Part shown: positions 36,851 through 45,405 of the stretch, one piece after another | Numbering within the stretch: position 1 is the first letter of the stretch | Layout of the letters: each line of letters opens with the position of its first letter | Source of the DNA: Paenibacillus etheri | Lineage (GTDB): Bacteria; Bacillota; Bacilli; Paenibacillales; Paenibacillaceae | NCBI RefSeq assembly: GCF_001012825.1 | Contig: NZ_LCZJ02000034.1 | Location: 82,787 to 145,593 of the forward strand | DNA length: 62,807 nt | Direction of reading: 5' to 3' | Position numbers and translations under genes: made by a program | Notes under the pieces: generated by a model | What the model saw: only the letters and a program-made list of their open reading frames with translations | What the model was told of the DNA's origin: nothing | The model's database searches: none

Positions 36851-36868
36851 TGAACTGATAATGAACTG
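36851..36868 (-). promoter_or_regulatory. Direct repeat, candidate response-regulator site
   Basis: TGAACTG at 36851-36857 and 36862-36868, 11 bases apart, about 75-90 bases before the exporter start. Two half-sites one helical turn apart are usual for OmpR/PhoB-type regulators. Binding by the adjacent regulator is inferred. Confidence 0.5.
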
Positions 36869-36888
36869 GAGGACCTCCTGTGCGCATG

Positions 36889-36924
36889 CAAAAAAAGACA
36901 ACCTTCAATAACTGAGGTTGTCTT
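36889..36924 (-). terminator. Terminator between the DinB unit and the exporter operon
   Basis: AAGACAACCT/AGGTTGTCTT stem with a short loop and seven T on the minus strand. Confidence 0.85.
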
Positions 36925-36942
36925 CTCCTGCTCTTTAAGAAA

Positions 36943-37086
36943 TTAGTGAGTCATATAATAAGCCATTCGCCCAACTTCTTTTCCTGCGTAATAAACGATA
37001 TCAAAGATTAGCACTGCTAAGATAACTTTCGAGAGCAACGGATACTTTTTAAATAAAGGCTTAATACTCTTCTCTATGAACTCCAT
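36943..37086 (-). CDS. 47-residue single-helix membrane protein
   Basis: Short frame read directly from the sequence: MEFIEKSIKPLFKKYP, a hydrophobic helix (about 16-34, LLSKVILAVLIFDIVYY), then a tail ending MAYYMTH. A ribosome site GGGGAG lies about six bases before the ATG. It starts 16 bases after the DinB-like gene and is followed by a terminator, so it is probably the second gene of that unit. The basic N-terminus and single helix suit a membrane-anchored modulator or a bacteriocin-like peptide. No family recognised. Confidence 0.6.
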   Translation of the reverse strand: MEFIEKSIKPLFKKYPLLSKVILAVLIFDIVYYAGKEVGRMAYYMTH

Positions 37087-37102
37087 TCATGCTCCCCTTT
37101 CT

Positions 37103-37630
37103 TTAAGCTAGCGCTCTTTTTCGTATCAGCCTAATTTGACCTCTATGATTAATTTCATCTTCAAATACGTGAAACCACATGAAATAACGATTCGCAGGTT
37201 TGTTATACCAGAACGCTTCTTCTACATATAACCAGTCATCATCCACAGTCGCGAACAATGCATACGTTCTTTCTCTTACTTCATTTAAACGGTCTAAATA
37301 ATAGTTAAGATCATTTCCTTTAATCATCACTCGACCTTCATCCCCTAAGTTCAGTGCCGGCCCCCATATCATTAACTCTTCTTCAGACAAATCTCTTCCC
37401 TCAAATGTCGCAACTTGATACGCATACTCTACTGCAGCGTAGTGTAATAATAATGCTCCAATAGAGTTACTCTCCGAATCCAATAAATAGTCTAGTTGAT
37501 CTATAGTTAGATCCTTAACCGCCGCTAATGTTGTATGTCTTGCGTAGTTCATCATGGATAAAAGATGACTAATTTGTGGGGAGTAACCTGGGATATCAGT
37601 AATCAGATATATTTTGTCCATGTCGATCAT
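37103..37630 (-). CDS. DinB/DfsB-like four-helix protein
   Basis: 175 residues of the DinB/YfiT-like metalloenzyme superfamily. Candidate metal-binding histidines are in ALLLHYAAVEYAYQ (about residue 62), WFHVFEDEINHRGQI (about 150-165). Members include bacillithiol or mycothiol-dependent transferases, and many have no known role. The start has AAGGAG ten bases upstream. It is followed closely by the 47-residue membrane ORF. Confidence 0.8.
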   Translation of the reverse strand: MIDMDKIYLITDIPGYSPQISHLLSMMNYARHTTLAAVKDLTIDQLDYLLDSESNSIGALLLHYAAVEYAYQVATFEGRDLSEEELMIWGPALNLGDEGRVMIKGNDLNYYLDRLNEVRERTYALFATVDDDWLYVEEAFWYNKPANRYFMWFHVFEDEINHRGQIRLIRKRALA

Positions 37631-37683
37631 AATGAGTTCTCTCCTTCATATCTTCGAAATTGTAAATTTAACAAGACTATCTA

Positions 37684-38343
37684 TTAGCAAAAGTGCTCCG
37701 TTCTAACAAGTCCCAGCCGCTTTCCCTCCACGATAGCTTCGGATCTGGAATGTACACTCAGCTTCTCGAATATTCTCGTCAGACTATACTCCACAGTCCT
37801 TTGTGACATTAAAAGTTTGCTGGCTATGTCTTTGTTGCTTTTTCCACCGGCAACTTCTTGGAGTATTTCTTGTTCCTTTTGATTAATAGATACTTCTTCC
37901 ATGCACTGATCATCATTGTTATTGGGTATCTTGATATCATTTCTGCGTAGCTGCTTGAGTAAAGAAACTGGAATGACAGCCTCATTTCTTAGTGCGCAGC
38001 GAATAGTATTTAATAACTGTTCTCTGGAAGCAGTCTTGGAGATAAATCCTGTGACCCCCGACTCCATCAACAGGTTATAATGCGCACTGATTTCATATCC
38101 GGTATAAATCACCACTTTAGATTCGGGATCACGCTGTACAGCTCTTTTGGTGAATTCAACTCCGCTAATGGTAGGCATATTAAGATCGCATAAGATCACA
38201 TCAAATCCTTGCTGCTCCAGCATATCGAAAGCTTCCATCGCTGACAAAACAAAGGTTACCTCCATATCAGCATCCTGCTCAATCATATTCTTGGTTCCTT
38301 CTCCAACTGAAGGATGATCATCAACCAACAAGATACGTATCAT
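37684..38343 (-). CDS. NarL/LuxR-family response regulator
   Basis: 219 residues from the ATG (MIRILLVDD) eight bases after AGGAGG; the frame continues upstream without a site. Receiver with D8-D9 and phosphorylation site D53 (VILCDLNMPTISG), Lys in FISKTASREQ. The LuxR-type helix-turn-helix is near 155-210 (QKEQEILQEVAGGKSNKDIASKLLMSQRTVEYSLTRIFEKL). No kinase is adjacent, so it is an orphan regulator here. It is similar in style to ComA/DegU-class proteins but cannot be assigned. Confidence 0.88.
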   Translation of the reverse strand: MIRILLVDDHPSVGEGTKNMIEQDADMEVTFVLSAMEAFDMLEQQGFDVILCDLNMPTISGVEFTKRAVQRDPESKVVIYTGYEISAHYNLLMESGVTGFISKTASREQLLNTIRCALRNEAVIPVSLLKQLRRNDIKIPNNNDDQCMEEVSINQKEQEILQEVAGGKSNKDIASKLLMSQRTVEYSLTRIFEKLSVHSRSEAIVEGKRLGLVRTEHFC

Positions 38344-38822
38344 CGTCATCGCCTCCTCTATTTTTCTCCCTTTACCCTTTTCCAAGTTAACCGTGAGTGA
38401 ATGGTCCCCACAAAATGAATGATAAGAAATGCAAAATCGCAAAGTAACCCTGATATGAAAAAACAACGGAGTTTCACTCTCATTTGAATCCCCCGGAAGA
38501 ACAAAATTATACATATTTGTAATTCAGATCATGTACCCTCTACCATTTTAAATGAATTTAATAGGAAATAATATACTTTCATGCATGATATTCCTTCATT
38601 CGTGAACGAAGATCCTGTGCTGATTCTGGGAGTAGCAGCATCCCAAGCGCCATTGCCCACACAATAATAATCCAATTCTAAAATGGCAATAAGGACATTT
38701 CACCGAAAACTACTGCCGTTAAAACCGCAAATCTTTTACGGTGGTGCGCCTTATCACCCCCTCGCTGGCATAAAATTCAAACTACCTTCTCATACTATGG
38801 GGAGAAGATGGAGGTGAATGTC
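38344..38822. other. Non-coding stretch between two divergent genes
   Basis: About 480 bases holding the leader of the NarL-type gene on the minus side and of the 56-residue gene on the plus side. It contains no open frame with a ribosome site, and I see no dyad or promoter strong enough to name. Confidence 0.5.
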
Positions 38823-38993
38823 ATGCCAAAAAATAACGCCAGTCCCAAAGGTGAACCGGGCAAACATCAACCAAGTAAGAAAAATAACGCACAGAATAAC
38901 AATAACTTTAATGAAGCGGCTCAGATGGTAAACATCGATAAAGCTGCCGATTATGTCCCCAGCTTAAACGGTGTATCCAAAACTGACGTCTAA
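38823..38993 (+). CDS. Small Asn/Lys-rich hydrophilic protein
   Basis: 56 residues (MPKNNASPKGEPGKHQ at the start, then PSKKNNAQNNNNFNEAAQM, tail SLNGVSKTDV). GGAGGTGA stands before the ATG; the in-frame upstream ATG at 38808 overlaps that site. Highly polar and probably unstructured, in the manner of spore or desiccation-related small proteins in Bacillales, but I recognise no family. Confidence 0.65.
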   Translation: MPKNNASPKGEPGKHQPSKKNNAQNNNNFNEAAQMVNIDKAADYVPSLNGVSKTDV

Positions 38994-39007
38994 ACCGCAC
39001 TGCTAAA

Positions 39008-39045
39008 CAAAAAAACACTCCTCAGAATATTCTGAAGGAGTGTTT
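39008..39045. terminator. Terminator between convergent genes
   Basis: ACACTCCT..CAGAATATTCTG..AGGAGTGT stem; seven T on the minus side and a shorter run on the plus side. Confidence 0.85.
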
Positions 39046-39057
39046 CATTTCAAGAGA

Positions 39058-39648
39058 TTATATGCGATACGTTAAGCCTACTACACCGTTACTGTAAGTT
39101 TTTGAGTCCACAAGATGAAGAGGGACTTGATTCGTGATCTCATCAAAAAGACGCATTCCAGAGCCAACGACTACGGGACAAATATTAAGCCTAAGCTCAT
39201 CTAACAATCCATTTTGTAATAAGGATCGAATTAATCTCGGACTGCCAGGGATCTGAATATTCTTTCCAGGCTGTTGCTTTAGCTTCACAATTTCTTCGAA
39301 GATCTTGCCCTTAATCAACGTCGCAGGTTGCCATTCGAGTGTATCCTCTATCATTGTATTCGAGACCAGATACTTGGTAGAATGGTTCAGGAATCTTGCC
39401 ATGGGGAGGTCATCACTTTGATGCTGCCAGAACTGGGCTAACATCTTGTAAGTACGTGGTCCAAGCAGTACAGTATCCGCCTGCGCGACACCTGCAGCAA
39501 TCGTCTCGTTCATTTCAGTGCTCCCCCACTTCTTAGGTGAGGCTTCAAGCGAGTCTACCACTCCATCCAGCGACATGAATAAACCTGCCACAATCTTTCT
39601 AGATGGATTTTCCGCATCTTGTTTATGATGATCTATGGGCACACTCAT
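39058..39648 (-). CDS. Dihydrofolate-reductase-like (RibD C-terminal) protein
   Basis: 196 residues if started at MSVPIDHH, which follows AAGGAG closely; a GTG at 39702 is an alternative without a site. RibD_C/DHFR-like fold: KIVAGLFMSLDGVVDS at the start, AQADTVLLGPRTYKMLAQFW, and IQIPGSPRLIRSLLQNGLLDELRLNICPVVVGSGMRLF. These YyaP/YwjB-type proteins are NADPH-binding with unknown substrates. It lies about 60 bases behind the globin-coupled sensor gene on the same strand. Confidence 0.83.
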   Translation of the reverse strand: MSVPIDHHKQDAENPSRKIVAGLFMSLDGVVDSLEASPKKWGSTEMNETIAAGVAQADTVLLGPRTYKMLAQFWQHQSDDLPMARFLNHSTKYLVSNTMIEDTLEWQPATLIKGKIFEEIVKLKQQPGKNIQIPGSPRLIRSLLQNGLLDELRLNICPVVVGSGMRLFDEITNQVPLHLVDSKTYSNGVVGLTYRI

Positions 39649-39709
39649 CGCTCCTTGTACCAGAAATGGAGACCTAAAAATACGATCTGCAATATGTAGC
39701 ACTTGCTGT

Positions 39710-40708
39710 TTATTTCAAGTTTTCTAACTCGACGGTCACTTTTTCAATCAGATTCACGAAGGAAGCCAGCTCTTGAGAACCCTTCACCTGATCTCTGGAA
39801 TACATGGAATTGTGTTCCGATTCTTTTTTCACCTTGGACAGTGTATAGTTGATATTGTTCAGCTTCTCATCAATCGTTCCTATTGAATCTTTAGAGCGAC
39901 GAGCTAGCTTTCGTACTTCATTCGCGACGACTTCAAAGCCTCTTCCGTACTCCCCTGCTCTTGCCGCTTCAATGGCCGCGTTTAATCCCAAAAGATGCGT
40001 ATGATCAGCCACTTCTCTAATCATTGTACCCACTTGATGAATAGACTCTACCTCTTTATCGAGATATAACACAGTTTGATGTGTTTTCTCTTGATAATCA
40101 GCATTCTTACCAGCTAATTCCTCTATGGATTCACTGCTATCTTTTAGTTGAACCATTAAAGATACTAGTTCTTGAACCGCAGAACTAACACCTGTAAGCA
40201 AGTGGTTTTGCTTTTCCAATAAATTTTCTATTTTTGCTTTTTCATCGACTTCGTAGGCTTCGAGAACCAACTGTGAATCCAGATTAAACATCTTGGTTAA
40301 TGCATGAATGATGGGTTTCCACTCGATCGGCAATATCCGTTCAAAATAAGCTGTAGCGAGATCCAAATATAATATGTAAGTGCCCAAATACCAATTCGTT
40401 GTCAGACCAATACGCGAGTGAATTTTACCTATAAGCAGTCGTCTTTCAATAAATGCTTCATCAATCACACCCGATGCCATGGATAAAAAATACCACTGCT
40501 GCGTTTCCTTCAATCGATCAAGCGTACTGTGCTGTTCAATGATGTGGAGTAGCTCAGGTTCCTCTATCATCTGCTTATACAATTCATCTACAAGGGAGCT
40601 TACGATTTGCTTGAATTCTTTTTCCTTACTTTTCAATACATTTAAATCGGCCTCAGTAATCCCAATATAGCTAACTTGCTGTTGTCTCTCTGAACTAAGA
40701 TTGATCAT
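39710..40708 (-). CDS. Globin-coupled sensor (HemAT-like, short)
   Basis: 332 residues, soluble. Residues about 12-165 form a protoglobin-type heme domain with the proximal histidine H97 in [11 protein letters not shown]. Residues about 170-332 form a shortened MCP signalling coil containing the hairpin tip [32 protein letters not shown]. HemAT of B. subtilis (432 residues) senses oxygen and steers CheA; this protein lacks about 100 residues of coil and has no methylation-helix region I can see, so it may signal to a different kinase or none. Followed by a DHFR-like gene. Confidence 0.87.
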   Translation of the reverse strand: MINLSSERQQQVSYIGITEADLNVLKSKEKEFKQIVSSLVDELYKQMIEEPELLHIIEQHSTLDRLKETQQWYFLSMASGVIDEAFIERRLLIGKIHSRIGLTTNWYLGTYILYLDLATAYFERILPIEWKPIIHALTKMFNLDSQLVLEAYEVDEKAKIENLLEKQNHLLTGVSSAVQELVSLMVQLKDSSESIEELAGKNADYQEKTHQTVLYLDKEVESIHQVGTMIREVADHTHLLGLNAAIEAARAGEYGRGFEVVANEVRKLARRSKDSIGTIDEKLNNINYTLSKVKKESEHNSMYSRDQVKGSQELASFVNLIEKVTVELENLK

Positions 40709-40894
40709 AATTTGGTCAACTTCCCTCTCATACTGTTTATATAATGATCATCGCATCTTCCATGCCATCCCCTATGGCATCTATTTATCTTGATAATAAA
40801 GGTATTATTTGTATAAATTTTAACACTTTATTTACTTAAATAGTTATTAATTTTACAAACTTTGCATTTTGTACATTATTCTAAGATCACACAA

Positions 40895-40928
40895 AAAAGA
40901 GGAGCTCCTGTAAAGGAAGCCCCTCTTA
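40895..40928 (-). terminator. Terminator of the copA unit
   Basis: AAGAGG-GGCTTCCT paired with AGGAGCTCCTCTT, followed by TTTTTT on the minus strand, 17 bases behind the last gene. Confidence 0.82.
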
Positions 40929-40944
40929 AAATTATACCCTTATC

Positions 40945-41568
40945 CTACACAGCAACAACTTGTTTCAGCAATTCTATCGTCATCCGGTCAATGAATTTCT
41001 TGAATTTCTCTTTCCCTTTGGCATTGGCCTTATAGTAGTTAATCAATGATAAAATCACTGGAATGAGTTGATCTTCAGTCAGCCCTGATCTAAGGGATTG
41101 TGCGATTGAAGTCTTAAGACCTTTAGGTTCTCCTCCAACAAAAACCTCATAGGTATTACGCATTTTGACAACGCTAATGTCTTTCAACAAAGGCTCGCTT
41201 GTTCCGAGTGCACAGCCCGCATAACCAATCTTCAGTGGCATAGGTGTTTCAATCCCTGCTATGGACTGATTTAACTTCTGTGCAACTGCCAGACCTGCTT
41301 CCTCAGCCCCTTTACAAAAATTACAAGCAATCAGGCTTTTCGTGACAAAACCCGTTGGATATACTTCTAACCCTATACGCTCAAGTTGCTCCACAATCAC
41401 TTCACGTTGTTCAAGAGGCACCTCCAAATAAAGCTGTTTAAAAGAAGTCATTTCAATTTTTGCATTCATCCCTAGAATAGCTCCTATTGTAGTAAGCTGC
41501 TCAGGTGTAAACAGGCTTCCCCCAACTTGAATTGAAGGCGCAACTGCGATTTTCGTTATCTCTCCCAT
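40945..41568 (-). CDS. Half-size nitrite/sulfite reductase-like protein next to copA
   Basis: 207 residues. The N-terminal half (about 1-75) looks like the ferredoxin-like half domain of NirB/CysI enzymes; the C-terminal half has C82-x2-C85 (IACNFCKGAEEAG) and C119 (GYAGCALGTSEP), a reduced version of the four-cysteine siroheme/4Fe-4S signature, which needs two close pairs. With only three of the cysteines and half the normal length it is unlikely to reduce sulfite. It follows copA by 32 bases in the CsoR-controlled unit, so a copper or thiol role is inferred. Confidence 0.7.
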   Translation of the reverse strand: MGEITKIAVAPSIQVGGSLFTPEQLTTIGAILGMNAKIEMTSFKQLYLEVPLEQREVIVEQLERIGLEVYPTGFVTKSLIACNFCKGAEEAGLAVAQKLNQSIAGIETPMPLKIGYAGCALGTSEPLLKDISVVKMRNTYEVFVGGEPKGLKTSIAQSLRSGLTEDQLIPVILSLINYYKANAKGKEKFKKFIDRMTIELLKQVVAV

Positions 41569-41600
41569 ATCCTTATCTTCGTCTCCATTCCTTCAGTGAT

Positions 41601-44033
41601 TTAGTTACGGATCTTCACACGTTGCAGACGAAGTGCATTAAGAACAACGGAAACCGAACTGAGAGCCATTGCCGCACCCGCTACCCATGGAGCTAAGAAA
41701 CCAAGTGCTGCAATCGGAATGCCAAGTGAGTTGTAGCCAAGTGCCCAGAATAGATTTTGTTTAATATTAGTCATCGTTTTACGGCTCATGTAGATGGCGT
41801 CTGGAATACTGGATAGATCGCCGCGCATTAAAGTAACATCTGCAGCTTCCATAGCCACATCCGTACCGGTACCAATTGCCATTCCAATATTTGCCGTAGC
41901 AAGGGCTGGAGCATCGTTAATGCCATCGCCAACCATGGCTACTATCTTTCCTTGCGCTTGTAATTTTTTCACTTCCTCCGCTTTTCCTTCTGGAAGCACT
42001 TCAGCGCGTACATGATCAATGCCAACTTGGGCTGCAATCGCCTTTGCCGTACGTTCGTTATCTCCGGTAATCATGATGACCTGGATTCCCATTCCCTTCA
42101 AGCGACTGACAGCAGCCTGAGAGGTTTCTTTAATAGTATCCGCTACAGCTACCATACCCACGTACCCTTTATTTATAGCAACAAGCATTGCTGTTTTTCC
42201 TGATTCTTCTAAAGTGGACATGATGTTATAAGCATGACTTGCCTCTACACCGTATTTGTCCATGAGACGCCGAGTACCAATTAACAGCTCTTTGCCTTCC
42301 ACGACAGCTTTGATCCCATAACCCGGTATAGCCTCAAAAGACTCTGTCCCTGGCAATTCAATATTTTTTTCCAAGATGCCTGCGACAATAGCTTCTGCAA
42401 GTGGATGTTCAGAATTTTTCTCGGCTGCACCCACCAGTCTAAGAAATTCTGTCTCATTACCTTCGACCAAAATATCGGTAAGCTCAGGTTTGCCCTTTGT
42501 CACTGTACCTGTTTTATCCAAGATGATCGTGTCAATTTTATGCGTTTGCTCTAAATGCTCTCCGCCTTTGAACAGGATTCCCAGTTCAGCTGCACGTCCG
42601 GAACCAGCCATAATGGAGGTTGGCGTAGCTAGACCCAAAGCACAAGGACAAGCGATAACCAGAATGGCGATTGCTTTTTCCAAGGCTCCTGCAAAATCAC
42701 CCGGTGTTACGATGAAGTACCACACTAAGAATGCAATAACGGCAATCCCAACAACGATAGGAACAAAGATACCGGAGATGACGTCAGCAACCCGTTGAAT
42801 AGGAGCCTTTGAACCCTGCGCTTCTTCTACCACTTTGATGATCTGCGCAAGAGCGGTTTCTTTACCTACTTTTGTTGCTTTGATTCGAAGCATACCGTTT
42901 TTATTAATCGTCGCTCCAATGACGGAATCTCCGGCTTTCTTTTCAACAGGGAGGCTTTCGCCTGTCAACATGGATTCATCTACCGACGAGATCCCTTCCA
43001 GAACTTCACCATCCACAGGTACTTTATTCCCTGGACGAACAAGTACTATATCACCGGTAATAACTTCCTCTACAGGAATGCTTAATTCTTCACCATCGCG
43101 GACAACTAAGGCTGTCTTGGCTTGCAGTCCCATCAAGGATTTAATAGCTTCCGAGGTCCGCCCTTTTGCCAAGGATTCGAACAATTTCCCCATTAGAACC
43201 AGGGTGATCAATACTGCACTCGTTTCATAATACATTTCTGGTCCATGATGTGCGCTCCCACCATCGACAGCCCAAACAATTGTTAAATACAGGCTGTAAA
43301 AAAAGGCCGCTGAGGTCCCAAGTGAAACTAGAACATCCATGTTCGCACTGCCGTTACGTAGTGCTTTATAAGCACCGATGTAAAATTGTTTACCAATATA
43401 AAATTGAACTGGTGTTGCCAAAATCAATTGGAACCATGGATTCATAAAAAGATCAGGCAGCCATATCCACGAAGTAAAGGAAAAGTGGCTCACCATCGCC
43501 CACAGTAGTGGAAACGATAGAATCGCGGAGATCAGAAGCTTACGTTTTTGCTTGGATAAATCTTGTTGTCGTTGTTCCGCTGGGTCACCTTGCTCTTGTT
43601 TGGGAACAGCCTTGTATCCAAGCTTCTCCACCCGCTTCTGCATATCAGATACAGAAACTTCAACGGGATTATATTCGACATGTGCTGTTTCCATCGCAAA
43701 GTTCACATTGGCCGTGCTTACGCCAGGCAGCTTGTTCAGAGTCTTCTCAATTTTCAGTGCACAAGCAGCGCATGTCATACCTACCAGTTGTAAATCTACA
43801 GCTTCTTTAGCTGTGCTGTATCCAAGCTTCTGAATACTTGCTTCCATCTTGCTTACGTCCACTATGTTCGGATCATAAGTCACTGTAGCCCTTTCCATTG
43901 CAAAGTTTACGTTGGCTTCTGTTACACCTTCTAGCTTGTTCAAGCCTTTTTCTATGCGGTTTGCACAAGCAGCACAAGTCATCCCCGTGATTTGTAATGA
44001 AGTTTGTGATTGTCCCGCCGCAGCAGTAGTCAT
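41601..44033 (-). CDS. copA: Copper-exporting P1B-type ATPase
   Basis: 810 residues from MTTAAAG, behind GAAGAGGTG; the frame extends 14 codons further without a site. Two heavy-metal-associated domains with GMTCAACA motifs at about residues 18-21 and 85-88, eight helices, transmembrane metal site CPC ([13 protein letters not shown]), actuator TGES, phosphorylation loop DKTGTVTKG and hinge [12 protein letters not shown]. It exports Cu(I) from the cytosol. No separate copZ is nearby; the two N-terminal domains may do that job. Its promoter has a G-tract typical of CsoR control. Confidence 0.96.
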   Translation of the reverse strand: MTTAAAGQSQTSLQITGMTCAACANRIEKGLNKLEGVTEANVNFAMERATVTYDPNIVDVSKMEASIQKLGYSTAKEAVDLQLVGMTCAACALKIEKTLNKLPGVSTANVNFAMETAHVEYNPVEVSVSDMQKRVEKLGYKAVPKQEQGDPAEQRQQDLSKQKRKLLISAILSFPLLWAMVSHFSFTSWIWLPDLFMNPWFQLILATPVQFYIGKQFYIGAYKALRNGSANMDVLVSLGTSAAFFYSLYLTIVWAVDGGSAHHGPEMYYETSAVLITLVLMGKLFESLAKGRTSEAIKSLMGLQAKTALVVRDGEELSIPVEEVITGDIVLVRPGNKVPVDGEVLEGISSVDESMLTGESLPVEKKAGDSVIGATINKNGMLRIKATKVGKETALAQIIKVVEEAQGSKAPIQRVADVISGIFVPIVVGIAVIAFLVWYFIVTPGDFAGALEKAIAILVIACPCALGLATPTSIMAGSGRAAELGILFKGGEHLEQTHKIDTIILDKTGTVTKGKPELTDILVEGNETEFLRLVGAAEKNSEHPLAEAIVAGILEKNIELPGTESFEAIPGYGIKAVVEGKELLIGTRRLMDKYGVEASHAYNIMSTLEESGKTAMLVAINKGYVGMVAVADTIKETSQAAVSRLKGMGIQVIMITGDNERTAKAIAAQVGIDHVRAEVLPEGKAEEVKKLQAQGKIVAMVGDGINDAPALATANIGMAIGTGTDVAMEAADVTLMRGDLSSIPDAIYMSRKTMTNIKQNLFWALGYNSLGIPIAALGFLAPWVAGAAMALSSVSVVLNALRLQRVKIRN

Positions 44034-44089
44034 TATATAAACACCTCTTCCACTTTTGTGATGATTTCTTATCATCTCTTCTTGATGTT

Positions 44090-44119
44090 AGTATACCCCC
44101 CCACCCTATATTATGTCAA
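44090..44119 (-). promoter_or_regulatory. copA promoter with CsoR-type G-tract operator
   Basis: Minus strand TTGACA, 18-base spacer, TATACT; the spacer holds TAGGGTGGGGGGG. The long 18-base spacer with a G-tract in the middle is shared with three other promoters nearby. Confidence 0.8.
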
Positions 44120-44144
44120 GCGACAAGCTCTACTCAAATGCACC

Positions 44145-44195
44145 TAAAAAGGAGCCTTCTCAGTAACAGAAATCCTGTTTCTGAGAAAACTCCTT
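44145..44195 (-). terminator. Terminator of the four-helix copper protein gene
   Basis: Long stem AAGGAG..TTCTCAG..ACAG with its complement and TTTTT on the minus strand. Confidence 0.82.
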
Positions 44196-44232
44196 CATTT
44201 CATTGATCAGATTTGAAGAACTCTTCGCTATG

Positions 44233-44562
44233 TTAAGCGGCCATTTCACGGCAAATTTTCACACAGGCAAAACATGCTTCTGCACATTGCTGGCAATGAT
44301 CATGGTCATGTTTGTTACATTCGTTGCCGCAGGCTTCACAAGCTTCAGCACAAGCCAAACATAAGGCTTTGGCATATTTACTGTTCATCGACAGGGCATG
44401 CGCAGTGAATCCGCATATTTCTGCACATTCACGATCCAGACGAATACACTCCTTCATCATGCCTACATGATCTTACTCCAAGCAAGATGAGTAACAGTGA
44501 TTACAAGCAACCATACATTTCAAACACTCTTCAATACACGCTTTGTAGTTTTGATGTGACAT
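44233..44562 (-). pseudogene. Cys-rich four-helix copper-binding protein (DUF326/Csp type), interrupted by a stop codon
   Basis: From the ATG at 44562, behind AGGAGC, the frame gives MSHQNYKACIEECLKCMVAC then NHCYSSCLE, then a TAA at 44475-44473, then DHVGMMKECIRL onward to 44233 in the same frame. Without the stop it would be a 109-residue protein, the usual size, with cysteines spaced along four helices (CxxxC and CxxC pairs, and HDHDHC). Such proteins store Cu(I). The 75-residue downstream part could start at Met codons at 44460, but no ribosome site is visible there. A nonsense mutation or a base error are both possible. Confidence 0.82.
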
Positions 44563-44591
44563 TATAAAGCTCCTCTCAAGATGAAGTTTAG

Positions 44592-44610
44592 GATAGCCCC
44601 CTACTCTATA
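44592..44610 (-). promoter_or_regulatory. CsoR-type box before the four-helix copper protein gene
   Basis: Minus strand TATAGAGTAGGGGGCTATC, the same layout as the copA, glutaredoxin and csoR promoters. Confidence 0.7.
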
Positions 44611-44666
44611 TATACCCAATCGAGAGCTAACTTATCATGCTCAGAGAAATTGTCCGGAACTGAACA

Positions 44667-44903
44667 TTAGACAAGCAGCTGTTTCTCAATTTCTTGACGA
44701 TTGAATACAAATCCGAAGAATACCTGATTGTTAATGAAAATGGTAGGAACCAATCTTTTTCCAGTTCGATTAAACAGCGTATCTGCATGGTCAGGATGAT
44801 CTGCAATATTAAATTCAGTAAATGGAATATGATGCTCACTTAAGAACTTTTTAAAATTTCTGCAATCCTCACAGGTCGGTGTTGTAAATACCTCTACATT
44901 CAT
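44667..44903 (-). CDS. Glutaredoxin-like (NrdH-type) thiol protein
   Basis: 78 residues, thioredoxin fold. Redox motif C11-E-D-C14 in TTPTCEDCRNFKKFL, cis-Pro region LVPTIFINNQ (about 51-60), and the C-terminal helix starting FGFVFNRQEIEKQL. It has its own CsoR-type promoter (44942-44960), so it probably helps keep copper-stressed thiols reduced or moves Cu(I) through CxxC. AGGAGGGCG stands before the ATG. Confidence 0.88.
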   Translation of the reverse strand: MNVEVFTTPTCEDCRNFKKFLSEHHIPFTEFNIADHPDHADTLFNRTGKRLVPTIFINNQVFFGFVFNRQEIEKQLLV

Positions 44904-44941
44904 ATGAGTCGCCCTCCTTCAGTATAATTTCTAACAATATT

Positions 44942-44960
44942 AGTATACCCCCCTATACTA
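44942..44960 (-). promoter_or_regulatory. CsoR-type box before the glutaredoxin-like gene
   Basis: Minus strand ATAGTATAGGGGGGTATAC, 39 bases before the start codon and overlapping the likely -10 TATACT. Confidence 0.72.
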
Positions 44961-44975
44961 TATTTGAATCTATAT

Positions 44976-44999
44976 AAAAAAGGATTCCAACGAATCCTT
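44976..44999 (-). terminator. csoR terminator
   Basis: AAAGGATTC/GAATCCTTT stem with a 4-base loop and a T-run on the minus strand, 12 bases behind the csoR stop. Confidence 0.85.
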
Positions 45000-45010
45000 T
45001 CTAATATCGA

Positions 45011-45331
45011 TTATTTGATTAATTTATTGATGGTAATTAATAACTCATCTAACACTTCATTTTCACCATCTTGAATTCGTTCCACAACACAGCTCTTCAT
45101 ATGATGCTCTAACAAAAGCTTACCTACACCGTTCAAAGCGGATTGGACCGAAGAGATTTGGTGCAGCACATCATCACAATAGGTGTCCTTTTCAATTAAT
45201 CCCTTTAGCCCTCTAACTTGCCCTTCAATTCTATTGAGCCGGCTAACCAGGTTTTTTTTTGTTTTCTCAGAGTGATGACTCTTTCGTTCACCCGTGCTAC
45301 ATGATTCGTGCTCGTGCGTATGATCTTCCAT
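45011..45331 (-). CDS. csoR: Copper-sensing repressor CsoR
   Basis: 106 residues from MEDHTHEHESC, ten bases after AAAGGAG; a start seven codons upstream is possible. All-helical DUF156 fold: LVSRLNRIEGQVRGLKGLIEK, then the Cu(I) ligands Cys in TYCDDVLHQI, and His and Cys in LEHHMKSCVVER (the C-H-C triad). A His/Cys-rich N-terminal leader (HTHEHESC) is extra to the B. subtilis protein and might bind metal as well. Apo-CsoR tetramers bind G-tract operators; four such sites are in 44.09-45.39 kb. Confidence 0.93.
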   Translation of the reverse strand: MEDHTHEHESCSTGERKSHHSEKTKKNLVSRLNRIEGQVRGLKGLIEKDTYCDDVLHQISSVQSALNGVGKLLLEHHMKSCVVERIQDGENEVLDELLITINKLIK

Positions 45332-45360
45332 GCACCAATCACTCCTTTCCATATAGTTAT

Positions 45361-45390
45361 ATTATACTATAGCCCCCCTAATCTATTCAA
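45361..45390 (-). promoter_or_regulatory. csoR promoter with G-tract operator
   Basis: Minus strand TTGAAT, 18-base spacer, TATAAT; the spacer holds AGATTAGGGGGGCTATAG. It starts only 16 bases after the czcD stop. Confidence 0.75.
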
Positions 45391-45405
45391 AATATAAAAT
45401 ACCGT

